Source: Planctomycetota bacterium (GTDB lineage: Bacteria; Planctomycetota; UBA11346). From it: DNA of 51,474 bases. Location of the stretch: positions 1-51,474 of the forward strand of contig JALHRW010000012.1 of NCBI GenBank assembly GCA_022841245.1. Direction: 5' to 3'. The position numbers and the translations under genes were made by a program. Under the pieces are notes generated by a model. The model worked only from the letters and a program-made list of their open reading frames with translations, did not search any database and was not told the DNA's origin. Positions 32,794 to 41,403 of the stretch are shown here, piece by piece; the first letter of the stretch is position 1, and each line of letters starts with the position of its first letter.

Positions 32794-35388
32794 ATGCTCA
32801 TGCGTGCGAGCCTTCTCCTCGTGCTGCTCCTGTGCGCGGCCGCCGCCGTGGCCGGCGAGGTTGCATTCACCACCAAGCCGACCGCGACCAAGAGCGGCGC
32901 CGGTCTGAAGATCGCCTTCGCGGTATCGGCACCCACCGATGTGGAGGTCGCCATCCTTGCCGGTGAAGGCCCCGCAGCCCGGGTGGTCCGCCACCTGGCC
33001 GCCGGGGTGCTCGGCGCAAAAAACCCGCCACCCGAGCCCCTGAAGCCCGGCCTGGCGCAGGAACTCGTCTGGGATGGCACCGACGACTTCGGCAAGCCCG
33101 CCACCGGAGCCGCCACCGTCCGGGTGCGCGCCGGCACCGGCGTCAGGTTCGGCCGGACGATCGGCGAGGATCCCTACTCCTTCGGCGCCATCGACTCCAT
33201 CGCCACCGACGAGGACGGCGATCTCTACATCACCTCGACGACCAGCGACTGCAACCAGTCGGCCCAGACGCTGCGGGTCTTCGGCGGCGATGGCCGGTAC
33301 CTGCGCACCCTGATCCCGTTCGCCGCCGACATCAAGCCGGAGGCGGTTGCGAATCTGGCCTCCTGGGACGCCGCGCGGAAGGTCTTCACGCCCCGCAGCT
33401 ACTCCTCTGGCAACCCGTCGCTCTATCCCGTCTCTCGCCTCCGTCTGGTCAGCGCATCCAAGAAGGCAGGCATCGTGATGATCTCGGGCACCTCCGTCTG
33501 GCGTCTGGACGCCGACGGCGGCAACCTCAAGGGGCCGGCCGAGATGTGGTCGGCCAAGGCGGGCGTGAAGATCGGGCACAACGACCCGCAGCTGTCGGTC
33601 TCGCCCGATGGCAGGTACATCTACTACGCCAACGTGGCTGGCAGCCAGTACGACACCAAGAAGCCGGAGGAGATCGATCCGAAGTGGCCCAACGGACGGA
33701 TCTACCGGCAGGACACCTCGAACCCCGGCAGCGATCCCGCGAAGTTCTACGACCTGCAACTGCCCGAGACCTTCTGGATGCCCAACGCCTGGAACCGTCG
33801 AACTGCGGTCTTCTCCACCGCCACGGACGCCAAGGGCCACCTGCACATCGGCGATCTGGTCAACCACGAGGTCGTCGAGGTCGACGCCGACGGCAGGAAG
33901 GTGGGAGCCACCAAGGTGGCCTCGCCCGAACGGGTCCACGTCGACCGCGCGTCCGGCGCGTACTACGTGCTGAGCCGGATCACGCCGCTGCCGCAGGAGA
34001 CGTCGGAGTTGAAGCTGGTGAAGATCGTCGGCCGCGGCGGCGAGGCCAAGGTGGTCGCCGAACTGCCCCTCAAGGTAAAAGTCATGCGTCGCGGGGTGGG
34101 CTCCTGCCTGGGCCGCTCGGGCGATGCGCCGGTGCTGTGGATCGGCTCGGACAGCGGCCTGCTCTGCGTCAAGGACAGCGGCGGGAAGCTCGAACTCACG
34201 GACACCGCCTTCAAACCCATCCCCGGCGGCCAGCTCGACTGGAGCCGCATCATCGTGGATGCCGAGCGCGACGAGATCTACGCCAACAACGGCGTCTCCC
34301 GAACCTATCGCTACGACGGCAAGACCGGCCAGGGCGGGCTGCTCACCAAGAATGGCGAGCCCTTCTGGTGCGTGGACATGGCCGTGGGCTACGACGGAGC
34401 GCTGTACATGCGCACCGGCAACGGCCATGTCGGACCGCTGGAGCGCTATAGCCACGACCTCAAACCGCTGCCCTTCCCCACCGGCAGCCACCAGCTGTGG
34501 GACATCTACAGCCGCTACGGCATCGGCTACTGCGACAAGGGCGTGGGCGCTGGCCCGAAGGGCGAAAGCTACGTCAGCTTCATGTACGACTGGAACAAGT
34601 ACTTCGTGGCCGGCTTCGATGGCGAGGGCAGGCCGATCAAGGGCCGCTACCTCGACGGCAAGCTGCCCAAGCCCGACGCCAAGTCCTGGGCCAGCAAGCT
34701 GCCCGGGGAACGTCAGGTCTCCAGCGCTGTGGTCGGGCCCATTCCTGCATCGAGTGGTGGGATCAGCGTCGATCTGGCCGGCAACATCTACGTCGGCATG
34801 CTGCTCGTGCCCAAGGGCTTCACGCCACCAGCCGGCTTCGAGAAGGATCCGGCCTACGCCAACTGGACTGGCAGCATCGTCAAGTTCCCGCCCTCTGGCG
34901 GCACGGTGCTCGGTGCGGTGAAGGGGGACGACCCGAGCAACGCCGAGGGCCCAAGGACCGTCTGCGAGAAAGGCATGACCGTGGTCGGCGCCACCGCGCT
35001 CTACCCGGGACTGGCGCCCTTCAGCGGCGGCGGCTACGGCGGTAACTCCTCATGCTGCGTCTGCCGCGTGCCGCGCTTCCATGTCGACCGTTACGGGCGG
35101 ATCGTCTTCACCAACAACGCCACCTACACGGCCACGCTGGTCGACAACGCCGGCAACGAGATCCTCCAATTCGGTGCCTACGGCAATTTCGATTCGCAGT
35201 ACGTCAATCCCAACACCGTGGTCGGCAAGGCCGGCAAGCCGGCGGTGGCGATCCCGGAGTTCCCCTTGGCCTGGCCGGCCGGTGCTGGGATGAGCGACCG
35301 GCACATCTATGTGATCGACACCTACGACAAGCGCGTGCTGCGCGCTGACAAGACCTGGGCTGCGGAAGAGAGCTGCGCGGCGAAGTAA
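32794..35388 (+). CDS. Secreted NHL-type beta-propeller protein
   Basis: An 864-residue protein. The ATG at 32794 has GGAG 6 bases upstream and begins a signal peptide (ASLLLVLLLCAAAAVAG). A FlgD-Ig-like module follows at about 30-120 (DVEVAILAGEG; ELVWDGTDDFGKPATGA). Propeller blades then run to the end (SIATDEDGDLYITSTTSDCN; ISVDLAGNIYVGML). Near the C-terminus is a cysteine cluster, C754-C755-x-C757, in NSSCCVCRVPRF, shared with the next gene. It is paralogous along its full length to the protein at 35416 and more distantly to that at 1694-4384. The enzymatic role is unknown. The cysteines could form disulphides or a metal site. Confidence 0.85.
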   Translation: MLMRASLLLVLLLCAAAAVAGEVAFTTKPTATKSGAGLKIAFAVSAPTDVEVAILAGEGPAARVVRHLAAGVLGAKNPPPEPLKPGLAQELVWDGTDDFGKPATGAATVRVRAGTGVRFGRTIGEDPYSFGAIDSIATDEDGDLYITSTTSDCNQSAQTLRVFGGDGRYLRTLIPFAADIKPEAVANLASWDAARKVFTPRSYSSGNPSLYPVSRLRLVSASKKAGIVMISGTSVWRLDADGGNLKGPAEMWSAKAGVKIGHNDPQLSVSPDGRYIYYANVAGSQYDTKKPEEIDPKWPNGRIYRQDTSNPGSDPAKFYDLQLPETFWMPNAWNRRTAVFSTATDAKGHLHIGDLVNHEVVEVDADGRKVGATKVASPERVHVDRASGAYYVLSRITPLPQETSELKLVKIVGRGGEAKVVAELPLKVKVMRRGVGSCLGRSGDAPVLWIGSDSGLLCVKDSGGKLELTDTAFKPIPGGQLDWSRIIVDAERDEIYANNGVSRTYRYDGKTGQGGLLTKNGEPFWCVDMAVGYDGALYMRTGNGHVGPLERYSHDLKPLPFPTGSHQLWDIYSRYGIGYCDKGVGAGPKGESYVSFMYDWNKYFVAGFDGEGRPIKGRYLDGKLPKPDAKSWASKLPGERQVSSAVVGPIPASSGGISVDLAGNIYVGMLLVPKGFTPPAGFEKDPAYANWTGSIVKFPPSGGTVLGAVKGDDPSNAEGPRTVCEKGMTVVGATALYPGLAPFSGGGYGGNSSCCVCRVPRFHVDRYGRIVFTNNATYTATLVDNAGNEILQFGAYGNFDSQYVNPNTVVGKAGKPAVAIPEFPLAWPAGAGMSDRHIYVIDTYDKRVLRADKTWAAEESCAAK

Positions 35389-35415
35389 CGCGATTACCCG
35401 GACCTGGAGACTGAC

Positions 35416-38022
35416 ATGCGCCACCTGTCCTGCGCAGCCCTGCTGCTGACCTGCCTGCTGCCAGCGCAGGAGGGGGCCTTCACCCAGTCGCCCAAGGCCG
35501 CGCCCGCCGGCCCCGGCGCCAGCATCACCTTCGCGGTCGGCGCCAGGATCGATGTCGAAGTGGCGGTGCTGAGCGCCAAGGGCGAGGTCGTGCGGCATCT
35601 GGCGGCCGGCGTGCTGGGTGGCGAGAAGCCGCCGCCCGAACCCCTCAAGGCCGGCCTGGCGCAGACGCTGGCCTGGGACGGCACGGACGACTTCGGCAAG
35701 CCCGCCGTCGGCGGGCCGTACACAGTGCGGGTCCGCGCCGGCTCGCAGTTCAAGTTCGGGCGCTTCATCGGCGAGGATCCCTACACCTTCGGCTCGGTGG
35801 ACGGACTGGCCTGCGATGAGGACGGCAGCCTGTACGTCAGCTCCTACGCGGGTACGCACAACCAGGGCGCGCGAACCGTCCGCGTCTATGACGGACAAGG
35901 CCGCTACCTGCGCGAACTCGCCCCGTTCCCCGCCACCCTGCCGCCCGAGGCGATGAAGAACGTGGCGCGCTGGGACGCGGTGGAGAAGGTCTGGCGACCG
36001 ACCAACTATTCGTGCCTGAATCCCGACTTCTATGGCAGCCCCGGCGCCGCCCTGGTCGCGGCTTCGAAGACCGGCGGCATCATCTTCGCCGATCGCAACG
36101 ACGTCTATGTGCTGCGGGCCGATGGCAGCGTCAAAGGCGCGGCCTTCGGCACCAAGCAGCGGCCGGTGCCGGTCTTCGACGCCAAGGACGCCAACAACAA
36201 CCACTACGGCCATCCCTGGCACTACCAGGACGGCGTCGATTGCTATTCGGCCTCGCCTGACGGCAAATGGCTGTACCTCGCTGGTCCGGTGCCGAACAAG
36301 GAGAAGCGCAAGAAGGAGGACCCGCGTTTTCCGCTCGGCGGGGTCTACCGGATGAAACTGGACGGCAGCAGCGCGATGCAACTCTTCGTCACCTTGCCGA
36401 TCGCTTACGACGGCTCGTGGTCGAAGGATGGCTTCAAGAACTACGGCCGCAGCGGCCCCATCCACTTCGTCGGCTGCGATGCCAAGAACAACGTCTATGT
36501 GCCCGACCGCGACCAGAACCGCGTGGTGGTGTTCAGCGAGGACGGCAAGCAGCTCGGCGAAGTCGCGGTGAAGAACCCGCAGCAGATCGTGGCGCACCCG
36601 ACCAGTGGCGCCTTCTATGTGCTGCGTCTGGTCTGCAACGGCTGGAGCACGCATGCCATGGCCGTCGAGAAGTTCGACAGCTTCGCGCCCGGCGCCAAGC
36701 CGGTGGCGCTCTACGACAAGTTCCCCAACAAGGTCAGCCCACGCATGACGGTGACCAGCGGCGGCGGCAAGACCACGGTGTGGATCGCCGGCCTGCCCGA
36801 GGGCATGCTCGCGTTGGCGGACACCGGCGCGGCCCTGGAACCGCTGCAGACGTCCTTCAAGCGCCGCCCCGAAGCGCAGATCGACTGGAACCGGCTGGCG
36901 GTCGACTACCAGCGCGATGAGCTGTACGTCGCCGACGGCGGCAACCTGATCTGGCGCTATGACGGCAAGACCGGCGTGGGCGGCGTGCTCAAGCGCAAGG
37001 ACGGCAAGGCGCTGGCGGCGGTGGATCTGGCCGTCGGCCACGACGGGTTGCTCTACGTGCGCACCGGCGAGGGCTTCAGCGGTCCGCTGGAGCGCCTGAA
37101 CCGCGAGCTGGAACCGATGCCCTACGCCAGCGGAACGCACATCCTCAGTCCGCTCATCTACAGCCGCTATGGCGTCGGCAACTGCGAGAAGGGCCTGGGT
37201 GTTGGCCCCAACGGCGAAGTCTACATCTCCTTCATGTACGACTGGCCGGTCTATGCCGTGGGCGGCTTCGGCGCCGACGGCAAGCCGATGAAGGGCCAGT
37301 ACCTGGAAGGCAAGTTCCCGGCCAAGGGCGACGCGCTGAAGGGTTACCCGTCCGACCTGCGTACGGCCATCATCGGCCCGATCACCGCCGCCGGCGGCGG
37401 CATCCGCGTGGATCTGCAAGGCAACATCTACCTGGGCCAGGACGTCAGGCCGGAGGGCTTCAAAGTCCCGGCCTTCCTGGCCGGCGACGCGGTCGGCACG
37501 CGCTGGTACGCCAGCATCGTGAAGTTTGGTCCCACGGGCGGCGCGATCCTGGGCATCAAGGACAGCGAAGCCAAGCAGGCGTCAGCGCCGAAGATCGAAT
37601 TCGGTGGCAAGGTCGCCGCTGAGAACGCGTTGAATGTCTATACCGGCCTGGGACCAATCAGCGGCGGTGGACCCGGCGGAAATTCGTCGTGCTGCGTCTG
37701 CCGTGTACCGCGCTTCGACGTCGACCGCTATGGCCGACTGGCGATGCCGAGCGCATTCGCCACCAGCGTGCTGCTGTACGACAACTCCGGCAATCTGATC
37801 TCCTCGATCGGCACCTACGGCAATTTCGATGCGCAGTACGTCAACCCGCTGGCTGCCAAGACATCCGGCAAGCCCGCGGTCGCGGGCCCCGAGATTCCGC
37901 TGGCGTGGCCCAGTGGCGTGGGCGTCAGCGAGAATCATCTGTTCGTGAACGATACATATAACCGCCGCGTGGTGCGCGTGGACAAGGCTTTCGCCGCCGA
38001 AGCCACCTGCGAGGTCAAATAG
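35416..38022 (+). CDS. Secreted NHL-type beta-propeller protein, tandem paralogue
   Basis: An 868-residue protein starting 27 bases after the previous gene, with GGAGA before the ATG. The signal peptide (LSCAALLLTCLLPAQEG) is shorter. The FlgD-Ig-like module (DVEVAVLSAKGEVVRHLAAG) and propeller blades align throughout with the upstream copy, showing tandem duplication. The cysteine cluster is C759-C760-x-C762, again before CRVPRFDVDRYGR. Differences are concentrated in mid-protein inserts (for example residues about 255-310), suggesting that the copies recognise different ligands. It is the last gene of the operon before a convergent junction. Confidence 0.85.
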   Translation: MRHLSCAALLLTCLLPAQEGAFTQSPKAAPAGPGASITFAVGARIDVEVAVLSAKGEVVRHLAAGVLGGEKPPPEPLKAGLAQTLAWDGTDDFGKPAVGGPYTVRVRAGSQFKFGRFIGEDPYTFGSVDGLACDEDGSLYVSSYAGTHNQGARTVRVYDGQGRYLRELAPFPATLPPEAMKNVARWDAVEKVWRPTNYSCLNPDFYGSPGAALVAASKTGGIIFADRNDVYVLRADGSVKGAAFGTKQRPVPVFDAKDANNNHYGHPWHYQDGVDCYSASPDGKWLYLAGPVPNKEKRKKEDPRFPLGGVYRMKLDGSSAMQLFVTLPIAYDGSWSKDGFKNYGRSGPIHFVGCDAKNNVYVPDRDQNRVVVFSEDGKQLGEVAVKNPQQIVAHPTSGAFYVLRLVCNGWSTHAMAVEKFDSFAPGAKPVALYDKFPNKVSPRMTVTSGGGKTTVWIAGLPEGMLALADTGAALEPLQTSFKRRPEAQIDWNRLAVDYQRDELYVADGGNLIWRYDGKTGVGGVLKRKDGKALAAVDLAVGHDGLLYVRTGEGFSGPLERLNRELEPMPYASGTHILSPLIYSRYGVGNCEKGLGVGPNGEVYISFMYDWPVYAVGGFGADGKPMKGQYLEGKFPAKGDALKGYPSDLRTAIIGPITAAGGGIRVDLQGNIYLGQDVRPEGFKVPAFLAGDAVGTRWYASIVKFGPTGGAILGIKDSEAKQASAPKIEFGGKVAAENALNVYTGLGPISGGGPGGNSSCCVCRVPRFDVDRYGRLAMPSAFATSVLLYDNSGNLISSIGTYGNFDAQYVNPLAAKTSGKPAVAGPEIPLAWPSGVGVSENHLFVNDTYNRRVVRVDKAFAAEATCEVK

Positions 38023-38130
38023 CGGTAGCGCATCGGCGGCAGGCCGATGCGGACCTTGAAGGCGTTGAGGAAGCGCTTGGGCCGCAGGATGCCCCTGAGC
38101 GTGGCGGGCAGGAACCGGACATGTGTCGGC
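38023..38130 (-). pseudogene. Remnant of an AraC-family regulator C-terminus
   Basis: In the gap between convergent genes, a minus-strand frame reads LRPKRFLNAFKVRIGLPPMR followed by YR. This has the pattern of the last AraC/XylS helix-turn-helix (F..AF+...G..P..YR). No start, upstream HTH or effector domain remains, and the frame runs into the stop of the NHL gene on the other strand. I read it as the leftover tail of a deleted regulator gene. The call rests on one short motif. Confidence 0.5.
38029..38051. terminator. Hairpin between convergent operons
   Basis: A perfect 9-base inverted repeat (CGCATCGGC / GCCGATGCG) with a 5-base loop, 7 bases after the NHL stop. It lies within the AraC-like remnant. 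It could terminate the plus-strand transcript; there is no T-tract. Confidence 0.55.
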
Positions 38131-38175
38131 TCAGTTCCTCCGGTTCTCCATGCGATCCAATCGCTGGATTCAGGC

Positions 38176-40416
38176 TTATTTACCGGCGGCGATGATGGCG
38201 TCGGCCAACAGCTTGCGCCAGTGGTCCAGCTTCGAGGCCGTCTTGCCGGCCTCCCAGAAGTCTTCGACCTTGTCCTGGCCACCGCGGTCGCGGTCGGCGA
38301 TGACCTCGGCTCGGATGCGCGTCAGCAGGGCCGTGATGCCGGCGTCCCCGGCCTGGGCCGTCAGCTTGGCCGCTTCCAGATAGCGGCGGTCGTCCCACGC
38401 CTCGCGGAACAACACGTACTCCGGCGAGACGATGGTCGCGAAGGGCGACATCCAGCCGTACTCCCAGGCGCTGCCGTTGGAGACGTCGAAGCGCGGTCCC
38501 CAGTTGTAGGCCCAACACAGCGAGCCCCGCGCGTCCCAGGCGCCGAACCAGAAGCCGAAGTTGTAGCGGCCGGCGCCGGCGCCGCTGTACTGCCAGAACT
38601 GCTTGCCGGCGGCGCGGACCTTGTCGCCCAGTTGGTGATCCTCGTCGATGGCGTTGGTGCACAGGATGTCGATGTCGGGCAGGAATACCTCGCCGACCCG
38701 GCCGTTGTACCCGTGGATCTCGCGCACCCAGTTGTGGTGGATCGAGCCGTACACCTTGGTGCCCGGCACTGCCTCGTGGATCAGGGCGCAGGCCGCTTTG
38801 AAGTGGTCGCGGATCCACGGGCCGCAGCCGATGGCGTAGGTGCGCTTCTCCGGGAAGGGCTGGGAGGCCGCCCACTTAGCCGGCTCGTCGAAGGGGGTCA
38901 GGATCAGCTCAGGCCAGCCCGCCTGCTGGGCGTGGCTGATCAGGTCGCGAAGGAACTGCCGGTAGGGGCCGATCAGCTCAGGCAGGATCCGGCCGCGATG
39001 CTCCGGCGAGGACATCTTCTTGAAGTACTCCTCCTGGTTGCCGAACAGCGTGCGATACAGCTCTCGCTCGATGCTCATCGTCTCCGGGTAGCCGTTGGGA
39101 TTGCCGCCGAGGAACCAGACGACGGTCTGCTGGCCGCGCTCCTTGGCTAGGCGCATCCACTCGTCGAGGTAGTAGAAGTCGAGTTCGATGCGCTCGCCGT
39201 CCTTGCGCATTCCCGGGCAGACGCCGGCGATCCACAGGTTCACCATGTTGTGGTTGTAGTCGAGCATGGTGCGCATCTCGCCGGCCGAGGGCAGGCCGGT
39301 GCAGCAACCGCCCATGCGCAGGCCGTAGTCGTCCATCGAGCGCAGCAGCAGCGGCAGCACCTCGACCTGCAGCGGCAGCACGGCGCTCCGGCCGGCGGCC
39401 GTGATAGTGATCCGGCCGGCATAGATCCCCGGCCGCGAGGCCTCGCCGAGGGTGCGCAGGTCGAGCATGAACAGGCACGACTGGCCCTTCCCGATGCTGG
39501 CGGGGAAGGCATTCCACAGGCGCTGCGGTTTCCAGGCGTGCCCGTCCTTGGTCTTGGTCAGGGCGTACTCGGCGGTCAACAGCCTGGCCTCACAGGCCAG
39601 CGTGCCGGCGGGGCCAGTCAGCTCGGAGACGGTGCAGACGACCCCGTCCAGGTCCTGCAGCGCATGCACGCCGAAGGTGCCGGGCTCGAACTCGTTGCGC
39701 GCCATGCGCAGGAAGACGGTGGCGCCGATCTCGTCGGACTTGGGCACGGCGTCGCGTTGGATCGGCTCGGTGTATTGGCGGACGAACGGCACGAAGCCGG
39801 TGTTGCGGAAGGCCTCCGGGATGGCCGGGACTGCCGCTGGCGCGAGCGGCACGGCGGCGGCTTTGTCGGCCTGGAGCCTGGCGATCCAGGCGCGGCTCTC
39901 AGCTTCCCAGCGTACCTGATCCGCGGGCAGCACCGCCTCGCGGACGACCAGGCGGCTGATCGGCAGGTCGACCGAGGCCTTGAAGACCAGCTCAGCCGTC
40001 TCCTTGCCCTTGGGCAGCATGACCATGTCCCAGCTCACCGGCAGTTGCGCGACCTTCCACTGGCCGTCGTTGGCGCCGCCGAAGCGGTGCAGCTCGGTGG
40101 TGCTGAGCGACCGCCCCAGGCCGCCGAAGACCTCGGCGATCGCCGGCGCGGTGAGCGTGTCTTTGTAACTCACCTCGATGACGTAGATGCGCCCCGTGGG
40201 CGGTCGGATGCCAACGCCCCACCAGGCGGGCAGGCGGACCTTGGCCGGCTTCCCCGCCAGGGCGGCGCGATAGTCCCTGCTGCCCTCCTGCACCGGCTCC
40301 GACCAGTGCTCGAGGTCCTGCAGGCCAGCCAGGGGGTGGGTGCGCGGCAAGCTATCGGCGGCGCTGGCCAGGCAGGCGGTCAGCCAGACCGTTAGCGCCA
40401 GGGAAAGAATACGCAT
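38176..40416 (-). CDS. DUF4091 / GH123-like secreted glycoside hydrolase
   Basis: A 746-residue protein. The ATG at 40416 has AGGA 8 bases upstream and starts a signal peptide (MRILSLALTVWLTACLASA). The N-terminal 300 residues are beta-sandwich-like. The DUF4091 barrel holds LILTPFDEPAKWAA, with the D-E pair at the catalytic position, and FWQYSGAGAGRYNFGFW near the end. The terminal FATIVSPEYVLFREAWDDRR block is the family's (R)EG-D-YL equivalent. It is paralogous to the protein at 5568-7676. It is the last gene of the 46038-38176 operon, 38 bases after the isoaspartyl peptidase gene. Confidence 0.83.
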   Translation of the reverse strand: MRILSLALTVWLTACLASAADSLPRTHPLAGLQDLEHWSEPVQEGSRDYRAALAGKPAKVRLPAWWGVGIRPPTGRIYVIEVSYKDTLTAPAIAEVFGGLGRSLSTTELHRFGGANDGQWKVAQLPVSWDMVMLPKGKETAELVFKASVDLPISRLVVREAVLPADQVRWEAESRAWIARLQADKAAAVPLAPAAVPAIPEAFRNTGFVPFVRQYTEPIQRDAVPKSDEIGATVFLRMARNEFEPGTFGVHALQDLDGVVCTVSELTGPAGTLACEARLLTAEYALTKTKDGHAWKPQRLWNAFPASIGKGQSCLFMLDLRTLGEASRPGIYAGRITITAAGRSAVLPLQVEVLPLLLRSMDDYGLRMGGCCTGLPSAGEMRTMLDYNHNMVNLWIAGVCPGMRKDGERIELDFYYLDEWMRLAKERGQQTVVWFLGGNPNGYPETMSIERELYRTLFGNQEEYFKKMSSPEHRGRILPELIGPYRQFLRDLISHAQQAGWPELILTPFDEPAKWAASQPFPEKRTYAIGCGPWIRDHFKAACALIHEAVPGTKVYGSIHHNWVREIHGYNGRVGEVFLPDIDILCTNAIDEDHQLGDKVRAAGKQFWQYSGAGAGRYNFGFWFGAWDARGSLCWAYNWGPRFDVSNGSAWEYGWMSPFATIVSPEYVLFREAWDDRRYLEAAKLTAQAGDAGITALLTRIRAEVIADRDRGGQDKVEDFWEAGKTASKLDHWRKLLADAIIAAGK

Positions 40417-40454
40417 CGTTGGTTCCTTGTGTACGGAAGGCAGGTGCTGGCGGC

Positions 40455-41342
40455 TCAGCGCGCCAGCCAGGTTTGCTGACCGCGCGGTGTCCACACCCCG
40501 CGGGCCATCGCTGAATCGCTGGTCGCCAGCTCCCAGCGGCCGTCACGGGTCAGGACGATGGCGCCTCCCGAGCCGCCGAAGGAGCCGACCCGGGCCAAGC
40601 CGTCGGCCGCGGCGGCGGTCGGGGTCGCGCCGTCACCGATGCGCAATGCTGTGCGCAAGGCGAAGCCGGTGCGGATGAAGGCCTCGCCCAGCCCTGTGCA
40701 TGAGACCGCCGCTGCAGCGTCGGCCCAGGTTCCGGCGCCGAGCAGGGGCGAATCGCCGACCCGGCCCGGACGCTTGCCGGTGAGACCGCCGGTCGAGGTC
40801 GCGGCGGCGAGGCGACCGTCGCGATCGAGGGCGACCGCTCCCACCGTCCCGCGTCGTCCCTGATCACCGGCCAGCCAGCGCGCCAGTTCCCTGCGGGCGC
40901 GGTCGGTCACCAACCAGTCCTCGGGGCAGGCTTCGACGCCATGCGCGTGCAGCCAGGCCTCGCCCTCCGAGCCGGCGAGGAGCACATGCCGGCCTTCATC
41001 GAGCAGGTGGCGGGCCGCGCCCACCGGGCTGCGTGTCCGGCGCAGCCCGGCAACGGCCCCGGCACGACCGTCCGCCCCATCAATGATCGCAGCGTCGCAC
41101 TCGACCCAACCACCGCTGGTCAGGGCGCTGCCCCGGCCGGCATTGAAGGTCGGATCGGCCTCGAGAGTGCGGACGGCGGCCTGCACCGCGTCGAGGGCGG
41201 AGCCGCCGCTCGCCAGCACTGCGCCACCGGCGGCGAGGGCCGCATCCAGCCCATCGTGGACTGGTCGTGCCAGAGCGGGATCGGTGATTTCATCGCGCCA
41301 GCGGCCGGCACCACCGTGGATGCACAGGATCGGATCGCTCAT
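40455..41342 (-). CDS. Isoaspartyl peptidase / plant-type L-asparaginase
   Basis: A 295-residue Ntn hydrolase, slightly shorter than E. coli IaaA. Key pieces are present: ILCIHGGAGRW at the N-terminus, NAGRGSALTSGG, the nucleophile T166 in RRGTVGAVALDRDG exposed by self-cleavage, ATSTGG, and RPGRVGDSPLLGAGTW for substrate binding. Family members cleave isoaspartyl dipeptides or asparagine; related aspartylglucosaminidases remove asparagine from N-linked glycans. Within an operon of glycan enzymes, glycoasparagine or peptide-linked substrates are plausible, but this is inference. No signal peptide is visible, so it probably acts in the cytoplasm. Confidence 0.88.
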   Translation of the reverse strand: MSDPILCIHGGAGRWRDEITDPALARPVHDGLDAALAAGGAVLASGGSALDAVQAAVRTLEADPTFNAGRGSALTSGGWVECDAAIIDGADGRAGAVAGLRRTRSPVGAARHLLDEGRHVLLAGSEGEAWLHAHGVEACPEDWLVTDRARRELARWLAGDQGRRGTVGAVALDRDGRLAAATSTGGLTGKRPGRVGDSPLLGAGTWADAAAAVSCTGLGEAFIRTGFALRTALRIGDGATPTAAAADGLARVGSFGGSGGAIVLTRDGRWELATSDSAMARGVWTPRGQQTWLAR

Positions 41343-41360
41343 CGCTTATTTCTCTGGTAC

Positions 41361-41382
41361 GTAGCGGCGCCAGGTGCGCTAC
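41361..41382 (-). other. Small inverted repeat between operon genes
   Basis: GTAGCG and CGCTAC flank a G+C-rich loop in the 61-base gap before the isoaspartyl peptidase gene. It could be a processing or attenuation site inside the operon; chance is possible. Confidence 0.3.
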
Positions 41383-41403
41383 ATGCGGAGTTCATGAACG
41401 TTC

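Noticed and set aside
35050-37419. 789-codon minus-strand frame opposite the NHL genes
   Set aside because: It spans the junction of two well-supported genes and contains no motif.
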